From contig JAHRWC010000232.1 in assembly GCA_019090365.1 (NCBI GenBank), forward strand, positions 1 to 10,623: DNA of 10,623 bases, in the 5' to 3' direction. The stretch comes from Flavobacteriaceae bacterium. GTDB taxonomy: Bacteria > Bacteroidota > Bacteroidia > Flavobacteriales > Flavobacteriaceae. Positions 1 to 5,473 of the stretch are shown piece after piece. The notes under the pieces were generated by a model. It made no database searches, had not been told where the DNA came from, and saw only the letters and a program-made list of their open reading frames with translations. The number at the start of each line of letters is the position of its first letter. The first letter of the stretch is position 1. The position numbers were made by a program, and so were the translations under genes.

Positions 1-42
1 AGATTTACAGTCTGCCCTCGTTGGCCGCTTGAGTATCTCCCC
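1..42 (-). tRNA. tRNA-Tyr (GTA), partial, cut by the left window edge
   Basis: Read on the minus strand, this begins with a G-rich acceptor arm (GGGGAGA), then TA, a D-arm with CTC/GAG, and an anticodon stem beginning GCAGA with loop CTGTAAA, giving anticodon GTA. The pattern of the D-arm (TACTCAAGCGGCCAACGAG) is typical of bacterial tRNA-Tyr. The sequence stops just inside the 3' anticodon stem, so the long variable arm, T-arm and acceptor 3' strand lie outside the window. It follows tRNA-Thr by 32 bases and is probably cotranscribed with it. Confidence 0.9.
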
Positions 43-74
43 TACTCTAAAACATCTATTTTAAAGAACTTTTG

Positions 75-148
75 AGCCGATGGAGGGACTCGAACCCACG
101 ACCTGCTGATTACAAATCAGCTGCTCTAGCCAGCTGAGCTACATCGGC
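75..148 (-). tRNA. tRNA-Thr (TGT)
   Basis: On the minus strand a 74-nt cloverleaf is visible. The acceptor GCCGATG pairs with CATCGGC, with discriminator T. The D-stem is GCTC/GAGC, the anticodon stem GCTGA/TCAGC has loop TTTGTAA (anticodon TGT, threonine), and the T-arm GTGGG-TTCGAGT-CCCTC has one T-T mismatch. CCA is not encoded. It lies directly behind hpf and before tRNA-Tyr. In flavobacterial genomes this tRNA cluster usually leads on to tuf, secE and nusG, which would lie left of the window (family knowledge, not visible here). Confidence 0.97.
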
Positions 149-169
149 TTTTCGGCTTACTTTTTCGCT

Positions 170-198
170 AAAAAAAAGCCCGCTATTTCTAACGGACT
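170..198 (-). terminator. Intrinsic terminator behind hpf
   Basis: On the minus strand AGTCCGTTA (198-190) pairs with TAGCGGGCT (185-177), allowing two G-T wobbles, around a GAAA tetraloop, and is followed by eight T (177-170). This is a classic factor-independent terminator for the xerC-hpf transcript. It starts just one base past the -7 element of the promoter for the tRNA cluster, so promoter and terminator overlap. Confidence 0.8.
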
Positions 199-199
199 G

Positions 200-229
200 C
201 AAATGTATATAAATTATTCTCTTTACAAA
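200..229 (-). promoter_or_regulatory. Bacteroidetes-type promoter for the tRNA-Thr/Tyr cluster
   Basis: On the minus strand a -33 element TTTG (229-226) is separated by 18 bases from TACATTTG (207-200), an exact match to the Bacteroidetes -7 consensus TAnnTTTG. This is the best promoter in the window. Start of transcription is expected a few bases downstream, around 193-196, inside the left arm of the terminator hairpin and about 45 bases before mature tRNA-Thr. Confidence 0.7.
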
Positions 230-249
230 ACTTTTTTTCAAAAAAAATC

Positions 250-552
250 TCAAGAAAATGCTCTTTCTTTTTGTTTTCTTTTTTTCAACTGTCTTTCCAA
301 TGCATTAACACACTCATCTACACCTTCTTCAAAAGTTTTTGCTCCTTTTTTAGCAATTACATCATCACCAGGAATACTTAATAATATTTCAATTAATTTA
401 TTTTCTTTATCACTTGTTTTCTGAACTTTCAGAAAAACATCTGCATAAATAATACGATCATAAAAGATTTCTAACTTAGAAAGTCTTTTGTTTATAAAAT
501 CGACAAGTTTTTCATCTACTACAAAATTGGGAGTTTGAATGTTTACTTTCAT
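250..552 (-). CDS. hpf: Ribosome hibernation-promoting factor, short HPF/RaiA family
   Basis: A 100-residue protein of the HPF/YfiA (RaiA) family, which binds the 30S subunit in the decoding centre during stationary phase, blocks tRNA and mRNA sites, and prepares ribosomes for storage. The fold is visible as a beta strand (MKVNIQTPNF), a long helix (VDEKLVDFINKRLSKLEIF), a strand with alternating hydrophobics (ADVFLKVQK), a strand (NKLIEILLSIP) and a final helix (TFEEGVDECVNALERQLKK) ending in a Lys/Arg-rich tail. At 100 residues it is the short form, without the C-terminal dimerisation domain of long HPF. It starts 33 bases after the xerC stop, so the two are probably cotranscribed. There is no evident Shine-Dalgarno, which is normal in this phylum. 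A strong terminator follows at 198-170. Confidence 0.93.
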   Translation of the reverse strand: MKVNIQTPNFVVDEKLVDFINKRLSKLEIFYDRIIYADVFLKVQKTSDKENKLIEILLSIPGDDVIAKKGAKTFEEGVDECVNALERQLKKRKQKERAFS

Positions 553-585
553 CTAATTGTCTATTTAATTAATAATTCTACTAAT

Positions 586-1479
586 TTACTTACTAGAATT
601 TCTTGGATGCGAATTTTCATATACTTCTTTTAACTTAGCTATACTATTAGTTGTATATACTTGTGTAGAAGCTAAACTCGAATGTCCAAGTAATTCTTTT
701 AACGCTTTTAAATCAACACCTTCATTTAAAAGGTGCGTTGCAAAAGAGTGCCTTAATATATGTGGGCTCTTTTTCACCTTTTCGGATGCTTTACTAAAGT
801 AGTTATTTATAACTCGGTAAACAAGTGTTTCGTATATTTTAACCCCTTTTCTTGACAAGAAAAAATAGTCTTTATCTTTAATTATCTCTAAGTCTTCACG
901 ATAGCTAATGTATTTTTCTATGGTATTTAAAACGGAAGATATTAATGGAATTATTCGTTCTTTATTTCTTTTACCTAATACTTTAATTGTTTTTTGTGAA
1001 ATGGAAACATCGTTTATTTTTAAATTAACTAGTTCCGTTCTTCGTATTCCGGTTGAATAAAATAATTCTACTATCAATTTATTACGAATTCCGTCAAATC
1101 CTTTTTCCTGAGCTAAAATATTAAGTACAGTATCTATTTCTTTTTCTGAAAAAGGAACTTGTAATTTTTTAGCAGTCTTTAACGCTTTATGTTTTACTAG
1201 AGGACTTACTTCTATTTGTTTAGTTTTCAGAAGAAATTTATAATAGGTTTTTAAAGAAGATATTTTACGGTTGATACTTCTGTTTGAAATACCCGTATCT
1301 ACCAATGCTACAATCCAACTACGGATAATTGAATAATGTACCGTTTTAATTTCATCATAATCAAATTCTTCCGAAGCAAATGACAAAAAACTTTCTAAAT
1401 CGTTTTTATATGCTGTTATCGTATGAATAGCATATTTTTTTTCAAATTCGAGATAGGAGATAAATTTAGAAAAGGGCAT
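586..1479 (-). CDS. xerC: Tyrosine recombinase XerC-like (chromosome dimer resolution)
   Basis: A 297-residue Xer-family site-specific recombinase. The family resolves chromosome dimers at dif together with XerD, or alone in some lineages. The N-terminal SAM-like core-binding domain spans about residues 1-90 (FISYLEFEKKYAIHTITAY), and the catalytic domain about 108-290. All catalytic positions are present: R146 in TGIRRTEL, K170 in LGKRNKERIIPL, H240 and R243 in HILRHSFATHL, H266 in LGHSSLASTQ, and the nucleophile Y275 in QVYT. The ATG chosen gives the usual Xer N-terminus, starting a few residues before the first conserved helix. It sits 68 bases after rpsU, and the rpsU terminator T-run touches its start codon, so the 5' leader is very odd. 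hpf follows 33 bases later. Assignment to XerC rather than XerD rests on family resemblance and the hpf neighbourhood. Confidence 0.92.
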   Translation of the reverse strand: MPFSKFISYLEFEKKYAIHTITAYKNDLESFLSFASEEFDYDEIKTVHYSIIRSWIVALVDTGISNRSINRKISSLKTYYKFLLKTKQIEVSPLVKHKALKTAKKLQVPFSEKEIDTVLNILAQEKGFDGIRNKLIVELFYSTGIRRTELVNLKINDVSISQKTIKVLGKRNKERIIPLISSVLNTIEKYISYREDLEIIKDKDYFFLSRKGVKIYETLVYRVINNYFSKASEKVKKSPHILRHSFATHLLNEGVDLKALKELLGHSSLASTQVYTTNSIAKLKEVYENSHPRNSSK

Positions 1480-1525
1480 AAAAAAAATCCGTTGAATAGT
1501 AAAAATACTAATTACAACGGACTTT
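1480..1525 (-). terminator. Intrinsic terminator behind rpsU, abutting xerC start
   Basis: On the minus strand TCCGTTG (1521-1515) pairs perfectly with CAACGGA (1494-1488). An inner stem TAGTA/TACTA with a TTTT loop stacks within it, and eight T follow (1487-1480), immediately before the xerC ATG at 1479. Upstream AAAG can also pair into the T-run. It should end most rpsU transcripts, leaving xerC-hpf to read-through or to a promoter I cannot see. Confidence 0.8.
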
Positions 1526-1547
1526 ATATGCTTAAAAGGATAAGAAT

Positions 1548-1742
1548 CTAGATTTCCTCTTGATCTCTTAAACCTTGAATGTACTGAGCTTTTTGAATTT
1601 GTGCTCTTCTCTTAACAGACGGCTTTGTAAATTGTTTTCTTTCACGTAACTGAGTTTTTGTTCCCGTACGATCAAACTTACGCTTAAAACGTTTTAGCGC
1701 TCTGTCTATATTTTCTCCTTCTTTAACTGGTATTATTAACAT
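1548..1742 (-). CDS. rpsU: 30S ribosomal protein bS21
   Basis: A 64-residue, highly basic protein matching bS21: N-terminal strand MLIIPVKEGENIDRALKRFKR, then a long helical basic stretch (FTKPSVKRRAQIQKAQ) and an acidic tip (GLRDQEEI). bS21 binds the platform of the 30S subunit near the 3' end of 16S rRNA. In Bacteroidota, bS21 together with bS18 and bS6 holds the anti-Shine-Dalgarno sequence hidden, and Tyr54 of the Flavobacterium johnsoniae protein contacts it; here residue 54 is also Tyr (KAQYIQ). The gene has a strong Shine-Dalgarno, unlike its neighbours, and its own promoter and terminator, so it looks monocistronic. The Shine-Dalgarno is known in the family to support autoregulation. 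Confidence 0.95.
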   Translation of the reverse strand: MLIIPVKEGENIDRALKRFKRKFDRTGTKTQLRERKQFTKPSVKRRAQIQKAQYIQGLRDQEEI

Positions 1743-1751
1743 AGTCTCTTA

Positions 1752-1758
1752 ACCTCCT
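1752..1758 (-). promoter_or_regulatory. Strong Shine-Dalgarno of rpsU
   Basis: AGGAGGT on the minus strand lies 9 bases before the rpsU ATG and matches the complement of the 16S rRNA tail over seven bases. The other full-length genes in the window show no comparable, properly spaced site. In Flavobacteriia a strong site at rpsU allows ribosomes lacking bS21, whose anti-Shine-Dalgarno is exposed, to translate rpsU preferentially (established for Flavobacterium; inferred here from site and Tyr54). Confidence 0.85.
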
Positions 1759-1772
1759 CTCTTTTGGGATGG

Positions 1773-1780
1773 CAAATATA
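1773..1780 (-). promoter_or_regulatory. Probable -7 element of the rpsU promoter
   Basis: TATATTTG on the minus strand matches TAnnTTTG exactly and lies 30 bases before the rpsU start codon, which would give a leader of roughly 20-25 bases carrying the Shine-Dalgarno. I see no clear TTTG/TTG at the expected -33 distance. Confidence 0.5.
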
Positions 1781-1830
1781 ATTAGAATTTAGAATATACT
1801 ATTGAGTTTTGCATATTTTTTAAAAAGAAA

Positions 1831-3240
1831 TTATTGCTTGTACAATGAAGCTCTTCTACTTAGGTCATAAATAAGCTGCTCGTCTTCTTCACTCTCTAAT
1901 AATACATTATAGTTTTTCCAAAACTCCTTATTATAAGGTCGTGGAGAAAAAATATCTTCAGACCATTCTTTCTGCAATGCTTTATTTACAGTTTCTGAAT
2001 CATGAATTATTTCAGTAAATAGTATTTCTTGTACAGTATAATAATATTGCTCTTCTTTATTTCCCTTTGGTTTATCTGAAGATCGATCTCCTACTTTCAC
2101 CAGTTTTGGTGTTTCGTAATAAAAGTAATTAGGATACATTTTATCCTGATACTCTTTATAAGTAATAATCAATTTATGATTCACTTTTGAATTAAATAAG
2201 ATCTTACTTCTGCTTTTTTGTGCATCTGAAGCAGCAACCAATTCGTATTCAATTTTCTTTATAGCGAAATTATCCCAATAAATATAAATCCAACCATTAG
2301 CTTCATACCCTTCATTAAAAATACTTCCTGTATTTAAACCAACAAAGTCTTTACTTTTAGTAATCTTAATTTTGTATAGTTTTTTTCCATTATCAACTAA
2401 AACTGTATCCAATTCAAATTGATGTTTATTAAGCATGTTTTTACCAAACAATGCCCCATCAAGATTAGAATTTCTTACCAAATTAAGACGTCCTTTAAAT
2501 ATATTCTCTAAACCATTAAATCGCCTATCATTCCATTTAATAGCTTCAATTAAAGATGCCGTTTTAATCGTATCTCGATCCATCTTTTTGGATTTCATTT
2601 TAAAGTTACGCTTAGTATTCTTTAAATATGAATAATATGAAAACAAACTATCTACATCTCTAAGGTCATAACTTTTTCTATTCTCATCTACATTAATTTT
2701 TAAGTTATCTGTAGCTCCAGAAGCATAACTCGAATCGTACATAGTAAGCGCACTTTCTATTAACCATTTAAACTCTTTACTATTTCTTTCTTTATGTCGT
2801 AGAAATCCTTTTTGAAGATAAGGTTGTTCTGGTAAATTTTCTGGTAATTCTTCTAAAGCACGAAGTACAATATCATTTCCTGTTTTTGGTCGAGTTTCAG
2901 CTATAATTAAAACCTCATCTAAAGCAGCAATATCTTCTTCTAGAAAAATATCCATAGAAGCATCAAAATCTGCAATAGCTGTTTTAAAAGTTTTATAACC
3001 AATTGACGAAACTACTACTGTATCGTTTTCAAACTCTCTAGGTACAACTAATAGAAAATTACCATCTTTATTACTAATAGTACCTACAGTAGAGTTCTCT
3101 ATATAAATACTTGCACTTTCAATTGGCATATAAGTAAGAAAGTCGGAAACTTTACTTTTCAACTCCGTTTGAGCCTCAGCGTTAAAACTAAAGACACTTA
3201 TTAATAAACCAAAGATATATTTCAGATAGTTATATTTCAT
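1831..3240 (-). CDS. Secreted protein with CarboxypepD_reg-like domain, function unknown
   Basis: A 469-residue protein with a Sec signal peptide (residues 1-24: basic start, hydrophobic FGLLISVF, likely cut at AEA-QT). Residues about 25-100 form a CarboxypepD_reg-like beta-sandwich (LTYMPIESASIYIENSTVGT, NKDGNFLLVVP, VVVSSIGYKTF), the N-terminal module found in many Bacteroidota outer-membrane proteins. The rest (about 115-469) is a conserved-looking region typical of flavobacterial proteins annotated only as carboxypeptidase-like regulatory domain proteins. It has ALEELPENLPEQPYLQKGFLRHKER, followed by beta-rich stretches with many Tyr and Lys (VDNGKKLYKIKITKSKDF, WIYIYWDNFAIKKIEYEL). There is no TonB plug and no obvious C-terminal barrel strand ending in Phe. 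It is probably periplasmic or attached to the outer membrane (inference). It starts 71 bases after the acyl-CoA dehydrogenase stop with no clear promoter. No catalytic peptidase residues are expected, because the domain is only the regulatory fold. Confidence 0.8.
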   Translation of the reverse strand: MKYNYLKYIFGLLISVFSFNAEAQTELKSKVSDFLTYMPIESASIYIENSTVGTISNKDGNFLLVVPREFENDTVVVSSIGYKTFKTAIADFDASMDIFLEEDIAALDEVLIIAETRPKTGNDIVLRALEELPENLPEQPYLQKGFLRHKERNSKEFKWLIESALTMYDSSYASGATDNLKINVDENRKSYDLRDVDSLFSYYSYLKNTKRNFKMKSKKMDRDTIKTASLIEAIKWNDRRFNGLENIFKGRLNLVRNSNLDGALFGKNMLNKHQFELDTVLVDNGKKLYKIKITKSKDFVGLNTGSIFNEGYEANGWIYIYWDNFAIKKIEYELVAASDAQKSRSKILFNSKVNHKLIITYKEYQDKMYPNYFYYETPKLVKVGDRSSDKPKGNKEEQYYYTVQEILFTEIIHDSETVNKALQKEWSEDIFSPRPYNKEFWKNYNVLLESEEDEQLIYDLSRRASLYKQ

Positions 3241-3311
3241 CTGTATTAAATTTAAATTAATTAAATAGCACCTTGCAATTTTAAAGCCAAAGACAAAAAT
3301 ATCTTTACAGC

Positions 3312-4478
3312 TTATGTTGCAGGCTTATATTCCTTCTTATCGATTATAATTTTAGAAAGGATTTCTCTAAGTATCTCAGATGTTCCTCCACCAATAGGTC
3401 CTAACCTACTATCACGTAATAATCTTGCTAAAGGGTATTCTTCCATGTATCCATATCCTCCTAAAAACTGAAGGCATTCATACATCACTTCATCTGCTAC
3501 TTTTGTAGAAACAAGTTTTGACATGGTAGCTTCTTTCACTACATATTCTCCGTCATTTAAACGTTTTGCCGTTGTATAATTAAATGTTTTACACATTTCA
3601 ACTTCACTTGCCAATTGAACGAATTTATGACGTAAGGCTTGAAACTTTGAAATTGATTGTCCAAACGCTTTTCGTTCATTCATATAATCAAGTGTATATT
3701 CTAAAGCATATTCACTTCTTGCATGTGCGTTTACTCCCATCACTAACCGCTCTAATGAGAAATGTTGCATGATATAAGGAAACCCTTGATTTTCTTCTCC
3801 CATTAATTGAGATGTAGGAATTGTTACATTATCGAAAGCAATTTCTGCAGTATCGCTTGCTCTCCAACCTAACTTATCAAGTTTTGTCGAAGATATACCT
3901 GGAGTATCTCTATCCATTACAAAAATACTGATTCCTTTATTTCCTAATTCAGGGGCAGTTTTAGCTGCTACAACAAGGTAATCGCTATACACACCATTGG
4001 TAATAAAAGTCTTAGAACCATTAAGCACATAAGTATCTCCATTTTTTACAGCGGTAGTTCTCATTCCAGAAACATCAGACCCTCCAAAAGGTTCTGTGAT
4101 ACAAAGACAACCTATTTTATCTCCGTGAGCACTAGGCGTTAAATATTTTTCTTTTTGCTCGTGGTTTCCTTCTTTATTAAGGTGAGTCATTGCTAAGTAG
4201 GCATGTGCCCACATATTAGCAGCAAAACCACAAGAGTTTATTTTTTGAAGTTCTTCTAAAAAGATCACTGTATAAAACAAGTCGAGACCAAGACCTCCAT
4301 ATGCTTCAGGAGTTGCTAATCCGAAATATCCCATATCTCCCATTTTTTTCCAAATAAAACGATCTACGGTTCCTGTTTTTTCCCAACCTTCTATATGAGG
4401 GGCTACTTCCTTTTTTAAAAAATCTTGTAAACTTTTTCTAAAAAGTTGATGTTCTTCTGTAAAGAATAATGCATCCAT
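3312..4478 (-). CDS. Acyl-CoA dehydrogenase, isovaleryl/long-chain-type active site
   Basis: A 388-residue FAD-dependent acyl-CoA dehydrogenase, full length for the family. It would oxidise an acyl-CoA to the trans-2-enoyl-CoA, passing electrons to electron transfer flavoprotein. The helical N-terminal domain spans about 1-120, the beta domain about 122-230 (CITEPFGGSD, and WRASDTAEIAFDNVTIP), and the C-terminal helical domain about 235-380 (RKAFGQSISKFQALRHK, QFLGGYGYMEEYPLARLLRDSR). The position of the usual catalytic Glu (before GT near the C-terminus, Glu376 of medium-chain enzyme) is Gly364. A Glu is present at 243 in SLERL, the alternative base position used by isovaleryl-CoA and long-chain acyl-CoA dehydrogenases, so catalysis is probably retained. 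The substrate cannot be read from sequence; branched or long acyl-CoA is plausible. It stands alone between unrelated genes. Confidence 0.9.
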   Translation of the reverse strand: MDALFFTEEHQLFRKSLQDFLKKEVAPHIEGWEKTGTVDRFIWKKMGDMGYFGLATPEAYGGLGLDLFYTVIFLEELQKINSCGFAANMWAHAYLAMTHLNKEGNHEQKEKYLTPSAHGDKIGCLCITEPFGGSDVSGMRTTAVKNGDTYVLNGSKTFITNGVYSDYLVVAAKTAPELGNKGISIFVMDRDTPGISSTKLDKLGWRASDTAEIAFDNVTIPTSQLMGEENQGFPYIMQHFSLERLVMGVNAHARSEYALEYTLDYMNERKAFGQSISKFQALRHKFVQLASEVEMCKTFNYTTAKRLNDGEYVVKEATMSKLVSTKVADEVMYECLQFLGGYGYMEEYPLARLLRDSRLGPIGGGTSEILREILSKIIIDKKEYKPAT

Positions 4479-4532
4479 ATGGTTCTTGTTCTTATTTTAA
4501 ATTTCCCCCCAATTAATACTTAATTAAATAAT

Positions 4533-4555
4533 TGAATAATGTTTCATATTATTCA
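4533..4555 (-). terminator. AT-rich hairpin at the end of the helix-hairpin-helix gene
   Basis: TGAATAAT (4533-4540) and ATTATTCA (4548-4555) are perfect 8-base inverted arms around a 7-base loop, overlapping the stop codon at 4549. There is only one G-C pair and no solid T-run downstream, so as a terminator it would be weak. It could act as a 3' end stabiliser. Confidence 0.3.
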
Positions 4556-5424
4556 GCGAACAAATATAATTTAATTAGTGCTAACTTTCTTTTTGAGAGT
4601 GCTTCTATTTTTATTAATTCATCTATAGAACGTATTTGTTCATTGAGTATTCTAAATTCCCATATGTTTTTTGCTAGTTCGAATGATATTCCAGGTATCG
4701 TTGCAATGTCGGAAGCAGATGCAGCATTCACATTCATCTTAACAATTTCTTTGGGTGATTTTACCGTAAACTCATTCAGTACTCTTGTAATAACATCGTT
4801 TCTTAATCCATAGACTTGTGATAATTGTAGGTCTGATGAAAAACCTTCTAATTTATTTCGATACGATATGATTCGATTTGAAAGCGTTTCGCCAATACCA
4901 TATATTTCTTGCAACTGATCTGAAGTTGCTTTATTCAAATCAGTTTTATTCTGAAAACTTTTTTCTGAAAATGAATTCTTTATATAGTTTGATTTAGGTT
5001 TTGGATTTGTAACCCATTCGGGGAATTTAAATAAGGGACTTATTTCTTTCAGTATTGAATCTGAAACTTTTGTGACTCTTTTAAAATCACTGACTGAATT
5101 AATCCATTTGTCCTTTTTCCTAAACACATGTAATCTATCAATTTCTTCAGAAGACATTCCAAGCATATAACCTTTGTAATCTGTTATAAAATTAGGATTG
5201 AAAGGATAGATTTTCGACTGTTTCTTTTTAAGTTTTTCATTCCGAAGTGAATCTAACTCATGAGTTAAAACAATTATTTCTTCCGAAGAAATATCAAAAC
5301 TAGAAGGCTCTGTGAAATCCAAAAACAGGGATACACCAACTAATCCTATAATGATTAACACCAAAAAAAAGATCCCACTTCTTTGATGTCTATCAAATAA
5401 GAAGTGGGATTTAAAATTATTCAT
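4549..5424 (-). CDS. Membrane-anchored ComEA-like helix-hairpin-helix protein
   Basis: A 291-residue protein with one N-terminal membrane segment (about 17-36, GIFFLVLIIIGLVGVSLFL), a charged linker (about 45-75), then three helix-hairpin-helix-like units: a divergent one at about 85-135 (GMSSEEIDRLHVFRKKDKWI), a good one at about 160-215 (DLNKATSDQLQEIYGIGETL), and one at about 230-288 (MNVNAASASDIATIPGISFE). The LNKATSDQL/VNAASASDI plus GIG/PGIS pattern is that of ComEA-type DNA-binding domains. ComEA binds incoming DNA outside the inner membrane during natural transformation, but many Bacteroidota carry this uncharacterised three-unit version and a role in uptake is inference. The start is preceded by AAGGAG only 2 bases away, inside a hairpin. 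A strong terminator-like hairpin lies within the first 21 codons. It follows the symporter by 49 bases. Confidence 0.85.
   Translation of the reverse strand: MNNFKSHFLFDRHQRSGIFFLVLIIIGLVGVSLFLDFTEPSSFDISSEEIIVLTHELDSLRNEKLKKKQSKIYPFNPNFITDYKGYMLGMSSEEIDRLHVFRKKDKWINSVSDFKRVTKVSDSILKEISPLFKFPEWVTNPKPKSNYIKNSFSEKSFQNKTDLNKATSDQLQEIYGIGETLSNRIISYRNKLEGFSSDLQLSQVYGLRNDVITRVLNEFTVKSPKEIVKMNVNAASASDIATIPGISFELAKNIWEFRILNEQIRSIDELIKIEALSKRKLALIKLYLFAE
5363..5410 (-). terminator. Terminator-like hairpin and T8 inside the start of the helix-hairpin-helix gene
   Basis: On the minus strand ATCCCACTTC (5410-5401) pairs with GAAGTGGGAT (5381-5372). After a 3-base TTA bulge, TTTGAT (5397-5392) pairs with ATCAAA (5387-5382) around an AGAC loop. 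One C is followed by eight T (5370-5363). That is about 16 base pairs plus a U-tract, the strongest intrinsic terminator shape in the window, yet it lies in codons 5-21 of the gene starting at 5424. It could be the terminator of the upstream symporter gene or an attenuator. Confidence 0.5.
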
Positions 5425-5450
5425 AACTCCTTAAATAAATTGGGGAGTTA
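5424..5450 (-). repeat. Inverted repeat over the start of the helix-hairpin-helix gene
   Basis: TAACTCC (5424-5430) and GGAGTTA (5444-5450) are perfect 7-base arms with a 13-base loop. In the transcript the distal arm contains the purine-rich AAGGAG and the A of the start codon, so pairing would hide the start. It lies between the symporter stop (5474) and the terminator-like hairpin at 5410-5363. Confidence 0.5.
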
Positions 5451-5473
5451 TTATTTTATATGTTTTTAGGCGA

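Noticed and set aside
203..424. Plus-strand open frame overlapping hpf
   Set aside because: It lies mainly opposite hpf, and its translation is low-complexity Phe/Ser-rich, as expected for the complement of an AT-rich gene.
586..1479. Phage or integron integrase associated with the cassette-like gene
   Set aside because: The recombinase has the length and motif set of a housekeeping Xer protein, lacks the extra insertion expected of an integron integrase, lies 8 kb away, and sits beside hpf as in normal core genomes.
1831..3240. Truncated TonB-dependent receptor or DUF5686-type barrel protein
   Set aside because: The CarboxypepD_reg-like start invites this, but there is no plug domain, the frame is intact with a normal stop, and the family exists at this length without a barrel.
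4532..4813. Plus-strand open frame opposite the helix-hairpin-helix gene
   Set aside because: It is a shadow of a clearly coding minus-strand gene and has no recognisable domain. The same holds for plus-strand frames at 2435-2635, 3584-3772, 5460-5660 and 7260-7532.
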